Assembly: GCF_000518985.1 (NCBI RefSeq)
Contig: NZ_JAEQ01000009.1
Location: 62,001 to 126,000, forward strand
DNA length: 64,000 nucleotides
Source: Chelativorans sp. J32
GTDB taxonomy: Bacteria; Pseudomonadota; Alphaproteobacteria; Rhizobiales; Rhizobiaceae
Reading direction: 5' to 3'
Part shown: positions 53,365-62,110 of the stretch, piece after piece
How positions within the stretch are numbered: the first letter of the stretch is position 1
Layout of the letters: each line of letters opens with the position of its first letter
The notes under the pieces: model-generated
The model's input: the letters and a program-made list of their open reading frames with translations, nothing else
Database searches by the model: none
What the model was told of the DNA's origin: nothing
Translations under genes and position numbers: made by a program

Positions 53365-54939
53365 CTAGCCCGCGTTTTCCTTCGCCTCCTCGGTGAAGGA
53401 GCGCACGGTGCGAATGGCGCCGTCGAGCGCCACTCCATCGGCATCCGCAAGGGCTGCTTCACGCAAGCGCCTGATCCAGTCGGCCGCGTCGCCGCGTCCC
53501 TTGAGCATGGGAAGGCAGCTGAGCACCCGGTCGAATTTGGAATGGCCCCTGGCGTGGGTGTCGGAATAGCCCTTGATTAGGCGCCGGCATTTCAGGACCT
53601 CGACGCCAAGCTCGTAGTCTTCCGCCTTCTTTTCCAGCGCCAGATCCAGCCACTTGCCAAGATGCTCTGCTTCCACTTTGTGGCGAAGCAGGCTGCGCCG
53701 CCAGCGGCGAAGGCCCCCGATCACCCAAAGCATGCCGAAGCCGACAATGCTGTCGGTGCGGATCCGGCGGCCCCGATCGACGAAACGGTTGAGCCGGTCC
53801 ATCAAACCGGGATGTGACTCGATCCCCGCTCCGAGCCTAGCCGGCAGGAGGCCGACGATCTCCTGCATGCGCGGATGGAAATATTCTGTCGTAAGAAGGG
53901 TTTGCTCCCCCTTTAACCGCACTTCACGGCGTACGCGCTCGGCGCGGGCCGAACGCGTCTTCAGATCGGCAACGCGGATGATGTCATCATAGACCATCCC
54001 GTTGGCCACATATTTCGCCGCCTCGCGCGAAAAAGCGTAGTCCTTGTCCGCCCGATCCGATGCGATGATTTTTTCGAGCCGGTCGAGATATTCCCTGCCG
54101 TAAGCACAATCGAGGAAATCGACAACCTTCCGCAGCCCGAGGCCCGCCATTTCCCGGACCTGTTCCGGAAATGCTGCGACGCGGTCGCAAAGACCATCCC
54201 ACTCCTTCTGGAGCTTACCGGGCCCCCGCACCGCGACGCCGTGGCCCGGGGCTTCCATCCGCTCGGGGGCAACCGGCACTTCCTTCGCCGCCGCCCGCTC
54301 GAATGCGGCCGCAAAGGCAGCCAGGCTCGCATCGGCGCCGCGGCCGCCGGCCTTGATCGTCGCTTCGAATTCTGAACGGGGAAACGGAAGCTCGCCGGAA
54401 CCGGCGAGCGCGCCGAAGAGGCTCGCCGAGATGACGGTTCCCGCCTGCTTGGCGATCGCTTCCATATCGAAATGGACAAAGCGCCGGGAGGCTTCGCCCA
54501 CCCGCTCCAGCACCTTGTTGCCGTCCGCGCGGCCATCGCCCGGGATGATCTTTTCCGAAACGGCGAGCATCCGGTGATTGGAGGCGATCAGCGCCGTCCG
54601 GTCCGGGGTGACGAAACCGCGCAAGACGGCCCTTCCCGCCTCAGCAAGCTCCGCTGCAATCACGATGTCCACATCGCCCGGAGATGGGCTCAAGGCAAAT
54701 ACGGGGCGTGCTTCCGGCCGCGCCGGGTCCTTCGGCATCATTTCCAGATAGTAGATGGTGGCGCCCGTACGCTGAGCCACACCCGCCACCGAGGTGGCCT
54801 GCACATGCCAGCCGCAGCGCATCGCGAGATCGGTGATCCAGTTGGTGAGCACGCCGCCGCCTTGCCCGCCGACCGCGAGAATTGCGAGCTTGATCACACC
54901 CCGAGTGGAGTCGGGACCCTCCGGCAGTCCAAAAGTCAC
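53365..54939 (-). CDS. Indolepyruvate oxidoreductase subunit beta with long C-terminal domain (IorB type)
   Basis: The 524-residue protein has the gamma-type pyruvate-ferredoxin oxidoreductase domain in its first 210 residues (KLAILAVGGQGGGVLTNWIT; QRTGATIYYLEMMPKDPARP), then about 300 residues rich in Arg and helices typical of the long aerobic IorB form (RTDSIVGFGMLWVIGGLRRW). GTG 54939 overlaps the iorA stop (GTGA). With IorA it converts indole-3-pyruvate or related aryl pyruvates to aryl-acetyl-CoA. Confidence 0.88.
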   Translation of the reverse strand: MTFGLPEGPDSTRGVIKLAILAVGGQGGGVLTNWITDLAMRCGWHVQATSVAGVAQRTGATIYYLEMMPKDPARPEARPVFALSPSPGDVDIVIAAELAEAGRAVLRGFVTPDRTALIASNHRMLAVSEKIIPGDGRADGNKVLERVGEASRRFVHFDMEAIAKQAGTVISASLFGALAGSGELPFPRSEFEATIKAGGRGADASLAAFAAAFERAAAKEVPVAPERMEAPGHGVAVRGPGKLQKEWDGLCDRVAAFPEQVREMAGLGLRKVVDFLDCAYGREYLDRLEKIIASDRADKDYAFSREAAKYVANGMVYDDIIRVADLKTRSARAERVRREVRLKGEQTLLTTEYFHPRMQEIVGLLPARLGAGIESHPGLMDRLNRFVDRGRRIRTDSIVGFGMLWVIGGLRRWRRSLLRHKVEAEHLGKWLDLALEKKAEDYELGVEVLKCRRLIKGYSDTHARGHSKFDRVLSCLPMLKGRGDAADWIRRLREAALADADGVALDGAIRTVRSFTEEAKENAG

Positions 54940-57089
54940 GCCACATTCTCCGCAAAAACAAGCCGGCGGCTCTCACGCCGCGCCTGCAGCCAACCGATCA
55001 CGCGCTGCCGCAGTCCGAACCAGAACCGCTCCCATCCCGTCGGGTTGTTCACAACATCGGCCTGGTAGAAGGAAGGGCAGAGCACGGCCGCATCCGCGAC
55101 CTCGCCGCAATTGCCGCAGCCGACGCAATTCTCGTCAATCGCGGCAACCGGGTCATCGCGCAAGGGATCGTCGAGCTGCTTGACCGAAAGAGACGGACAG
55201 CCGGAAAGCCGCATGCAGGCGTGATCGCCCGTGCACACATCCTCGTCCACGCCGAACTTGGTCTTCACCACGCGCCTGCCGTCGGCAATCGCCTTCCGCC
55301 GTATCGGATTTTCGCGCCGCTGCCGGTTCAACATGCATTCCGAAGAGGCGACGATGACCTTCGGCCCGCTCTCCTCCGTCGTCAACGCCTCCTTCAGGGT
55401 GTCGCGAAGCTTGCCCACGTCATATGTGCGCTCGATATGCTTCACCCATTTCACGCCCATGCCCTTGATGGCGTCGGTAATGGGGTGGTTGGTCGACTTC
55501 GTGCGATTGTCGGCCCGGGAGGAAAGGATATCCTGCCCGCCGGTCGCCGCCGAATAATAGTTGTCCACCACGACGATGACGCCGTCATTCTTGTTGAAGA
55601 CGGCATTGCCGATCGAGGAAGTGAGACCATTGTGCCAGAAGCCGCCATCGCCGACGAACGAGATCGAACGCCGCTTCGCATCCGGTGAATTGAAGGCGGA
55701 CGCGGACGCCGGCCCAAGGCCATACCCCATGGTCGTCGCCCCCAGATCGAAGGGCGGCATGATGGAGAACAGGTGGCAGCCGATATCCGAGGCGATGTGG
55801 TGCTTGCCCAATTCCTGTTCCACCAGCTTGGTCGCCGCGAAGATCGGCCGCTCGGGACAGCCCACGCAAAAGCCTGGCGGGCGCATGGGAACAGCTTTCG
55901 CAAGATCCTCGAAGAGCGGCGGCGCAGGCGTGTTGGGAGCGCGGATCGCCGGCGCGAGCATCTCGCCGGCATGGGTCCGCAGGAAATTACCGATGCCGGA
56001 CAGCATCACGTCGCCCGTATATTCGCCGGCCATCGGAAGCATGCTCTTGCCCTCGAGCCGCACCGTGGCTCCCGATTTATAGAGCATCGCCCCCAAGGCC
56101 TGCTCGATATAATCGGGCTGCCCCTCCTCCACGACGAGCACCGCGTCCTTCGTGGCGCAGAATTCCAGAAGCTCATCCTCGATAAGGGGATAGGTGACAT
56201 TCATGACGTAGAGCGGCACTTCCGTCTCGCCATACACATCCGCCAGCCCCAGGCGCTGCAGGGCGCGGATGACGCCATTATACATGCCACCCTGCATGAT
56301 GATGCCGACGCGCCCCGCGCCGCCAAAGACCTCGTTGAGCTTATGGCGCTTGATGTAGTCGATCGCCGCCGGCAACCGTTTCTGTATCTTTTCCTTCTCG
56401 TGCAGGAAGGAAGCGGGCGGCAGGACGATACGCTGGGTGTCGCGCCGGGGATTCTCCAGCGCGTCCGCCACGGTCATGGGCGGTCGCTTATTGTCCCGGG
56501 CGATGAAGGAGCCGTGCACATGGCAGCAACGGATGCGCACCTGCAACATGACCGGCGTGTTCGACGCCTCCGAAAGCTCGAAGCCGTGCTCGACGGCCGA
56601 GACGATGGACGGCAGATTCGGGCGGGGATCAAGCAGCCACACCTGGCTCTTCATCGCGAAGGCATGGCTGCGCTCCTGCATGATGGAGGAGCCTTCGCCA
56701 TAATCCTCGCCGACAATGATGAGCGCACCGCCGGTAACGCCACCGGAGGCGAGGTTTGCCAGTGCGTCTGAAGCCACATTGGTGCCGACGGTCGACTTGA
56801 AGGTGACGGCTCCCCGGATCGGGTAATGCACGGAAGCTGCCAACATCGCGGTGGCCGTCGCTTCCGAAGCGCTCGCTTCGAAATGCACGCCGAGTTCCCC
56901 CAGGATCTCCTGTGCATCCGCGAGCACGTCCATGAGATGGCTGATCGGCGCGCCCTGATAGCCACCGACATATCCGACGCCGCATTCCAGAAGCGCCTTG
57001 GTGATGGCGAGGATTCCCTCGCCGGAAAACTCCTGCCCTTCACCGAGCTTGAGCTTCTGCACTTCTTTCGCGAATGATCTTTCCGCCAT
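54936..57089 (-). CDS. iorA: Indolepyruvate ferredoxin oxidoreductase subunit alpha (IorA type)
   Basis: The 717-residue thiamine-diphosphate enzyme has an N-terminal alpha domain (ALLECGVGYVGGYQGAPISH), a TPP domain (FCVGCPERPIFAATKLVEQE; SISFVGDGGFWHNGLTSSIG; NKNDGVIVVVDNYYSAATGG) and a C-terminal cysteine cluster for Fe-S (CTGDHACMRLSGCPSLSV; NCVGCGNCGEVADAAVLCPS). It oxidatively decarboxylates aryl pyruvates. Its presence beside an isatin-hydrolase-like gene suggests a second, indolepyruvate-based entry of tryptophan to anthranilate, or phenylalanine/tyrosine use. Confidence 0.92.
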   Translation of the reverse strand: MAERSFAKEVQKLKLGEGQEFSGEGILAITKALLECGVGYVGGYQGAPISHLMDVLADAQEILGELGVHFEASASEATATAMLAASVHYPIRGAVTFKSTVGTNVASDALANLASGGVTGGALIIVGEDYGEGSSIMQERSHAFAMKSQVWLLDPRPNLPSIVSAVEHGFELSEASNTPVMLQVRIRCCHVHGSFIARDNKRPPMTVADALENPRRDTQRIVLPPASFLHEKEKIQKRLPAAIDYIKRHKLNEVFGGAGRVGIIMQGGMYNGVIRALQRLGLADVYGETEVPLYVMNVTYPLIEDELLEFCATKDAVLVVEEGQPDYIEQALGAMLYKSGATVRLEGKSMLPMAGEYTGDVMLSGIGNFLRTHAGEMLAPAIRAPNTPAPPLFEDLAKAVPMRPPGFCVGCPERPIFAATKLVEQELGKHHIASDIGCHLFSIMPPFDLGATTMGYGLGPASASAFNSPDAKRRSISFVGDGGFWHNGLTSSIGNAVFNKNDGVIVVVDNYYSAATGGQDILSSRADNRTKSTNHPITDAIKGMGVKWVKHIERTYDVGKLRDTLKEALTTEESGPKVIVASSECMLNRQRRENPIRRKAIADGRRVVKTKFGVDEDVCTGDHACMRLSGCPSLSVKQLDDPLRDDPVAAIDENCVGCGNCGEVADAAVLCPSFYQADVVNNPTGWERFWFGLRQRVIGWLQARRESRRLVFAENVA

Positions 57090-57100
57090 CGGATTTCTCC

Positions 57101-57586
57101 TCAGAAGTCATGCTTGCGGATGTTGACGAGCATTTTCTGCAGCGTCCGCACAAAGGCCGCATGTTCGGCCGCATCGATGCCCGAGAACATTCGCTCGTAG
57201 CTCCGCCGCATGGTCGGCCACAGTTTCTCGAAGGCCAGCCTGCCCTCGTCCGTAATGCTCACGCGGGTCGCGCGGCTGTCCTGCGGATCGGGGATGCGAC
57301 GCACCAAGCCCTCGGATTCAAGGGAATCGAGCGCCCGGCTCAGCGTCGATTGCTCAACGACAGCGTAGACCGCAAGACGGCTGATGACCAGATTGTCGAT
57401 CACCGAGAGGATCGCCAAAGTCCGCATCTTTGGCGTTGAGAGCCCCATTCTGGCAAGTTCTGCCCTCAGCGAAGCATTATAGCGCCCCATGATGCGATTC
57501 ATGAGATAAGGCGCGAATTGCTGAAGGCCGATTTCCCCCAGCGTCTGCCCTTCCTTGCCGTCGCTGATGATGACGCGATCGTTCAT
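57101..57586 (-). CDS. MarR-family regulator upstream of iorAB
   Basis: The 161-residue protein has ARMGLSTPKMRTLAILSVID, NLVISRLAVYAVVEQSTLSR (recognition helix) and RIPDPQDSRATRVSITDEGR (wing). ATG 57586 is preceded by AAGGGAA; the open frame runs further upstream through poor sequence. It sits between the cyclase-family gene and iorA. A perfect palindrome at 58584-58601 before the cyclase gene is a natural operator candidate. Confidence 0.9.
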   Translation of the reverse strand: MNDRVIISDGKEGQTLGEIGLQQFAPYLMNRIMGRYNASLRAELARMGLSTPKMRTLAILSVIDNLVISRLAVYAVVEQSTLSRALDSLESEGLVRRIPDPQDSRATRVSITDEGRLAFEKLWPTMRRSYERMFSGIDAAEHAAFVRTLQKMLVNIRKHDF

Positions 57587-57711
57587 CCAAGTTCCCTTGC
57601 AGGCTGACATCCCGGCCTCTGATCCCTGAGGCTCGAAATGGGCAGGGCTCCCATAGAGAGCCCCACCGGCCATAGATGTATTCTCGGGACGACCTGGTCG
57701 CCCAAGACCGG

Positions 57712-58503
57712 TCAAGCCTTGGGCACGAGCGCCAGGGCGCGCACGGGACTGCCGGTGCCCTGAACGATCTTCAGGGGCGCCGCGATCAGGATGGCGCCCT
57801 TGGGCGGCAGCTTGTCCAGATTGCAGAGACTTGCCAGGCCGTACCGATTCGCCTTGTGCAGGAGGTTATGCGCCGGGAAAGGCGGCTCCATCCCACCGGC
57901 GGCGCCGGCATCCGTGCCGATGCACTGCGTGCCCCAGCCGATCGCACCGCGCTCGAGGATATACTCGATGCAGTCGACGGTCGGCCCCGGCGAATGCGGC
58001 CCGTTCTCGTCCGCGTTGAGGAACGCCTCCTCCGAACCGTTCCGTTTATCCCAATCGGAGCGCATGACCACCCACTCGCCCTGGCCGATCGGCCCGTGCT
58101 TGGCTTCCCAGGCGCGCACGCCGTCAGCCGTGAGAAGGAAATCGGGATTCTCCGCCACTTCGGCCGAGCAGTCGATCACATTGACCGGCGCAACGAAGCT
58201 CTTGACCGGGATCGTGTCGGTGTAACCGTCGGAATATTCCTTCCCCGTGATCCAGTGATGGGGCGCATCGAAATGCGTCCCGGAATGCTCGCCGATCTTG
58301 AGCCAGTTCCATGCCCAGAACGGGCCGTTCTTGTCATATTCGGAGATCTTGTGAATCTCGATCTTCGGTGTGTCGACGGCCAATTCCGGCGGCAGCTTCA
58401 ACAGGGGTGTATCGGGTCCCAAGGGAGCAGTCAGATCGACGACCTCGATCCCCCCGCTCAGAAGCAATTCCGTGACTTTCCCAAGGGTGGCTGCTGCTGA
58501 CAT
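57712..58503 (-). CDS. Cyclase-family metal-dependent hydrolase: isatin hydrolase-like (alternative: kynurenine formamidase)
   Basis: The 263-residue protein carries the HxGTHxDxPxH metal motif as EHSGTHFDAPHHWITGKEYS, then TDWDKRNGSEEAFLNADENG and CIGTDAGAAGGMEPPFPAHN. The motif is shared by kynurenine formamidase (KynB, about 210 residues) and isatin hydrolase (about 260). Length and the segments KISEYDKNGPFWAWNW and GPHSPGP resemble my recollection of isatin hydrolase from Labrenzia. Either reaction ends at this island's anthranilate node: isatin to isatinate, or formylkynurenine to kynurenine. No other formamidase is visible. Confidence 0.8.
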   Translation of the reverse strand: MSAAATLGKVTELLLSGGIEVVDLTAPLGPDTPLLKLPPELAVDTPKIEIHKISEYDKNGPFWAWNWLKIGEHSGTHFDAPHHWITGKEYSDGYTDTIPVKSFVAPVNVIDCSAEVAENPDFLLTADGVRAWEAKHGPIGQGEWVVMRSDWDKRNGSEEAFLNADENGPHSPGPTVDCIEYILERGAIGWGTQCIGTDAGAAGGMEPPFPAHNLLHKANRYGLASLCNLDKLPPKGAILIAAPLKIVQGTGSPVRALALVPKA

Positions 58504-58956
58504 GGCGATACCTCCTTTTGCCCCTGCCGGATCTGCCGGCGTCTGTCATATGCGCTATCCCGGGAAGGGAGACTAGACGGAATTATTTGCATCTGCAAAT
58601 ATAGTTTTAAGGGGAACTAAAGAATGCACACCTTCAGCACCACCCGGAAACCACCGGGAACGCTAGCCGACCTGCTTGTGAAAAAGCTGCGCGGACGATA
58701 TTCCGCCGGCGTGAGAACCGCCAGCAAAAAGCATGCAGTTGCAGGTATTTTTGTTCTCATCGCGAAATCTATCCGTCGGCTGGGCGGGAGCATTTCCTCT
58801 ATAATCTCGCAGAGAAATTTCACGCTTGAAGGATTTTCATTGATTGCTACTGAGTCTCGTGATCATTTGAGCACGCACGGGAAAGCGGGTGTATCCGCGA
58901 TCTATGAGGGAACTGCCACGCAGGAGCAATCTGCGGGCGATCAAAGGAGGACTGGC
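58504..58956. other. Divergent intergenic region with a perfect palindrome (453 bp)
   Basis: No gene supported. The frame from 58624 is open into the downstream binding-protein gene, but its sequence is unlike any leader and the real start at 58957 has AAAGGAGG plus a signal peptide. A TATAAT at 58800 lacks a -35 partner. The notable feature is the palindrome at 58584-58601. Confidence 0.5.
58584..58601. promoter_or_regulatory. Perfect 18-bp palindrome, putative MarR operator
   Basis: TATTTGCA-TC-TGCAAATA has perfect 8-bp arms with a 2-base centre, a form typical of MarR-family sites. It is 80 bases upstream of the cyclase-family gene, in whose operon a MarR gene follows. It differs from the TTTTAGGCTTGAA-type elements, suggesting the two MarR proteins have separate targets. 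Confidence 0.6.
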
Positions 58957-59748
58957 ATGAAACTCGGCAGATTTTTATTGGGTGTCGTTGCTGCGGCCAC
59001 CCTTTCTATAGCGCCAGCCGCTGCGCAGGATAAGATCGTCGTTGGCGCCTATCCCGCCAATCCGCCATGGGAATTCAAAACTGAAAGCGGGGCTTTCGAA
59101 GGCTTTGAGGTGGACGTGGCCGCCGAAGTCGGCAAGCGGCTCGGCAAGGAAGTCGAGTTTCAGGACATGGGCTTTCAGGCGCTCTTTGCCGCCACGAGTT
59201 CCGGCCGCATCGATTTCGCGATCTCCTCCATTTCCGTCACCAACGATCGTCTGCAGAACCAGTCCTTCACCCAGCCCTATTACGATAGCGATGGAACGGT
59301 CGTGGGCCGCGAGGATTCCACCGTCGCCTCTCTCGAAGATCTGAAGGGCAAGGTCATCGGCGTCGTCGCCGGCACGACTGGTGACAAATGGGCCAATGAG
59401 AACAAGGACAAGCTGGGGATTTCCGAAATCCGCAGCTACAACGCCCAGCAGGACCTGCTGCTCGATGTTCGCAATGGCCGTGTCGAAGGTGGCGCGGGCG
59501 AACTCGCCGGCTTCCAATACGCCATGACGCAGATGCCCGGCCTGAAGATCCTGGTCCGCATCCCCACCGGCGAGCGTTTCGCCATGATGTCCCGCAAGGA
59601 TCATCCGCTCGTGGCCGAGGCCAATGACGCCATTTCGGCCATGAAGGAAGATGGAACGCTCGCTGCGATCCACAAGAAGTGGTTCGGCGTCGACCCCGAC
59701 GAGGGCACCAGCACAGTCACGGTAATGCCGCTTCCCAAAGCTGAATAA
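58957..59748 (+). CDS. Amino-acid ABC transporter substrate-binding protein (family 3)
   Basis: The 263-residue protein has a signal peptide (LGVVAAATLSIAPAAAQ), then IVVGAYPANPPWEFKTESGA, FEGFEVDVAAEVGKRLGKEV and GRIDFAISSISVTNDRLQNQ, the polar-amino-acid binding pattern. ATG 58957 has AAAGGAGG six bases upstream. The permease follows after a hairpin. The aromatic context makes an aromatic amino acid or related acid a reasonable ligand, but nothing in the sequence fixes it. Confidence 0.9.
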   Translation: MKLGRFLLGVVAAATLSIAPAAAQDKIVVGAYPANPPWEFKTESGAFEGFEVDVAAEVGKRLGKEVEFQDMGFQALFAATSSGRIDFAISSISVTNDRLQNQSFTQPYYDSDGTVVGREDSTVASLEDLKGKVIGVVAGTTGDKWANENKDKLGISEIRSYNAQQDLLLDVRNGRVEGGAGELAGFQYAMTQMPGLKILVRIPTGERFAMMSRKDHPLVAEANDAISAMKEDGTLAAIHKKWFGVDPDEGTSTVTVMPLPKAE

Positions 59749-59780
59749 GCACTTTCTTCGTGCCTTTGCGGCACGCCTAA

Positions 59781-59803
59781 GCACCGGCCAATTCGGCCGG
59801 TGC
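59781..59803 (+). terminator. Intercistronic hairpin after the amino-acid binding-protein gene
   Basis: GCACCGGCC-AATTC-GGCCGGTGC forms a perfect 9-bp stem without a T-run, 32 bases after the stop. It likely lowers permease expression relative to binding protein. A GTG at 59800 inside this stem was rejected as the permease start. Confidence 0.65.
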
Positions 59804-59829
59804 CCTCCCTCACCGTCCGGACCTCTGCG

Positions 59830-60507
59830 ATGGATCTGATCAGCACCTTTTTCAATTGGGAAATCCTCGTCCGCTCTTTCCCGATGCTCATGCGCGGGGT
59901 CGGCAACACCTTGCTCCTTGGCTGCGCGAGCATCGTCTTCGGCGGCATTGCGGGCCTGATCGTCTGCCTCATGCGCCTTTATGGCCCAAAGCCCCTGCGC
60001 CTGTTCGCAATCGGTTATATCGACATGCTGCGGGCAATGCCGATCCTCGTCCTGCTGATCCTGATCTATTATGCCCTCCCCTTTGTCGGGATCCGGTTCT
60101 CGTCCTTCACATCGGCGACGCTTGCCTTATCCCTCGTCCTTTCGGCTTTCACGGCCGAGGTGTGCCGCGCCGGCATCGAGAGCATCCCGCGCGGGCAGTT
60201 CGAGGCAGCGTCCGCGCTTGGGCTGAACTTCTGGACAACCATGCGCAAAGTGATCCTGCCGCAGGCGTTGCGTGTGGTCGTCCCGCCGCTCACCAGCAAC
60301 TGCGTCTCGATCTACAAGGACACCGCGCTCGCTTCCGTGGTGGCGATGCCGGATCTGCTGAAGCAGGCCACCGACGCGCAGGCGCTGATGGCGAACCCGA
60401 CGCCGCTCATTGGCGCCGCCGCCCTCTATCTGGCCTTCCTTTGGCCACTGGTGCGGCTGGTCAATCATCTGGAGGAGCGCGGCAAACAACAAATGACGGC
60501 AAGGTGA
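59830..60507 (+). CDS. Amino-acid ABC transporter permease (HisM/GlnP type)
   Basis: The 225-residue protein has five or six hydrophobic helices and the His/Glu/Gln permease signature: FPMLMRGVGNTLLLGCASIV, IDMLRAMPILVLLILIYYAL and the EAA-loop EVCRAGIESIPRGQFEAASA followed by LGLNFWTTMRKVILPQALRV. It should pair with the preceding binding protein. No ATP-binding gene follows; the next gene is a TRAP binding protein. The ATPase must come from elsewhere in the genome. Confidence 0.9.
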   Translation: MDLISTFFNWEILVRSFPMLMRGVGNTLLLGCASIVFGGIAGLIVCLMRLYGPKPLRLFAIGYIDMLRAMPILVLLILIYYALPFVGIRFSSFTSATLALSLVLSAFTAEVCRAGIESIPRGQFEAASALGLNFWTTMRKVILPQALRVVVPPLTSNCVSIYKDTALASVVAMPDLLKQATDAQALMANPTPLIGAAALYLAFLWPLVRLVNHLEERGKQQMTAR

Positions 60508-60624
60508 CGTCAGAGGAATGACGACCTGACGTTCGGGCAGGCGCCGGACCGCAGTCCTGCCGGTGAGAGAAACAAATGTGGGGCGCCCACGCGGCCATGA
60601 CGCGAAGGGCATTTAGGAGGTGAC

Positions 60625-61635
60625 ATGCGTAATCTACTGACAACAATCATGGCCGCAGGCGTTGCCTTGTCGGCCTTTGCCATCCCTCAGGTCGCGACTG
60701 CGCAGCAGATCAAGGTCGGCCTTTCCCTTCCGCAAAACGCGGCCGGCTTCGACTTCGTGAACGGCATGTACGAGACGTTCAAGGAGGAGGTCGAGGCCAA
60801 CTCGGATATGACGGTCGATCTCGTCTATGCCGGCGCACTTGGAGCACCGAACGAGCGGCTGAACCAGATGCGCCGCGGCGTCATCCAGATGACCGACGGC
60901 GCGGACGGGAATTACGCAACGATCCACAGCGACATCCAGATCCTCAACATGCCCTACCTGTTCCCGTCGGAACAGACTGCATGGGCAGTCTTCGACGGTC
61001 CTTTCGGCCAGAAAATGGCCGAGCAGATTCGCGAGAATACGGGCATCCGCGTGCTTGGCTGGTGGGAATCCGGTGGCTTCAAGCATTTCAGCGCCAACAG
61101 GGCCATCAAGGCGCCTACCGACATGGCCGGCCTGAAGATGCGCGTGCTCGGCCCGCTCGCGACGATTCCCGTCGAGGCACTTGGTGCTTCGGCTGCGCCG
61201 ATCGCCTTTGGCGAACTTTACACCTCCCTGCGTACGGGCGTGGTGGACGGGCAGGACAATTCCGTCTCCACCTTCAATCTCGTGAAGCTCTACGAGGTTC
61301 AATCCCATCTGACCCTGACCGGCCACACCTATGCCTTCGGCCCCCTTGGCATCAACGACGCGTTCTTCTCGGGCCTGCCCGAGGACAAACAGAAGGTGAT
61401 CATCGACGCGGCAGCAAAGGCCATCGAATTCAACCGGACGAAATCTCGGGAGATCGAGGCCGGCGCAATCACATTCGCTAAGGAAAAGGGAGTGGACATC
61501 GTCGAGCTCACCGCCGAGGAGCGCGATGCGTTCCGCGCCGCCATGCAGCCGCCGGCCGTCGAATGGCTGAGGGCGAATGTCGACACGCCCGAGCTGATCG
61601 ACGAGGCGATCGCCGCCGTGGAAGCCGCCAACTGA
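60625..61635 (+). CDS. TRAP transporter solute-binding protein (DctP family)
   Basis: The 336-residue protein has a signal peptide ending ATAQ, then IKVGLSLPQNAAGFDFVNGM, typical DctP segments IQILNMPYLFPSEQTAWAVF, GLKMRVLGPLATIPVEALGA and LYTSLRTGVVDGQDNSVSTF, with the ligand-carboxylate Arg in KMRVLG. AGGAGGTGAC precedes the ATG. The cargo is an organic acid of unknown identity. It is followed directly by the two membrane subunits. Confidence 0.93.
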   Translation: MRNLLTTIMAAGVALSAFAIPQVATAQQIKVGLSLPQNAAGFDFVNGMYETFKEEVEANSDMTVDLVYAGALGAPNERLNQMRRGVIQMTDGADGNYATIHSDIQILNMPYLFPSEQTAWAVFDGPFGQKMAEQIRENTGIRVLGWWESGGFKHFSANRAIKAPTDMAGLKMRVLGPLATIPVEALGASAAPIAFGELYTSLRTGVVDGQDNSVSTFNLVKLYEVQSHLTLTGHTYAFGPLGINDAFFSGLPEDKQKVIIDAAAKAIEFNRTKSREIEAGAITFAKEKGVDIVELTAEERDAFRAAMQPPAVEWLRANVDTPELIDEAIAAVEAAN

Positions 61636-61636
61636 C

Positions 61637-62110
61637 ATGGCGAAGGCACTCTCTCTGATCGAACAGGCACTCCGCGTGATCGCGGCCATCTGCCTCTTCA
61701 TCCTGACCACTCTGGTCGTATCGCAGGTTGTCCTGCGATACGGCTACGGCGGCGTACCGTTCTTTACGGAGGAAGTCGCGCGCTATGCGATGATCTGGAT
61801 GGCTTTGCTTGCCGCTGCCGTGGGCGTGCGTGAAGCTAGCCACATCCGCATCGATTTCGTGCCGGATATCATCGGAGCCGCCTCCCCCCGCGCGCGGCTG
61901 CTGCTCGACGCGCTGCTGGATATCATCTCGCTCACCGTGTTTCTCGTCCTCCTCTGGTACGGGATCGACATGATGATGTTCGCAGCCGGCCAGACCAGCG
62001 AAGGCCTGCGCATTTCGCTTTCCTACCCCTACGCTGCCGTACCCGTCTCGTTCTTTTGCGCCTCTCTTTTCGCAGCGCTTCGGCTCGTACAGAGAAGTGC
62101 CGCGAAATGA
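61637..62110 (+). CDS. TRAP transporter small permease (DctQ family)
   Basis: The 157-residue protein has four hydrophobic helices (about residues 13-35, 45-65, 90-110 and 125-150) and the DctQ segment YGGVPFFTEEVARYAMIWMA. The start is 1 base after the dctP stop; its stop overlaps the dctM start (ATGA). It helps couple binding protein and large permease. Confidence 0.9.
   Translation: MAKALSLIEQALRVIAAICLFILTTLVVSQVVLRYGYGGVPFFTEEVARYAMIWMALLAAAVGVREASHIRIDFVPDIIGAASPRARLLLDALLDIISLTVFLVLLWYGIDMMMFAAGQTSEGLRISLSYPYAAVPVSFFCASLFAALRLVQRSAAK

Noticed and set aside
58800-58805. TATAAT as a promoter for the amino-acid ABC genes
   Set aside because: There is no acceptable -35 at 16-18 bases, so it was not called.
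58624-58956. 111-codon in-frame upstream extension of the amino-acid binding protein
   Set aside because: The signal peptide and AAAGGAGG are at 58957. The extension would bury the signal peptide in the middle of the protein.
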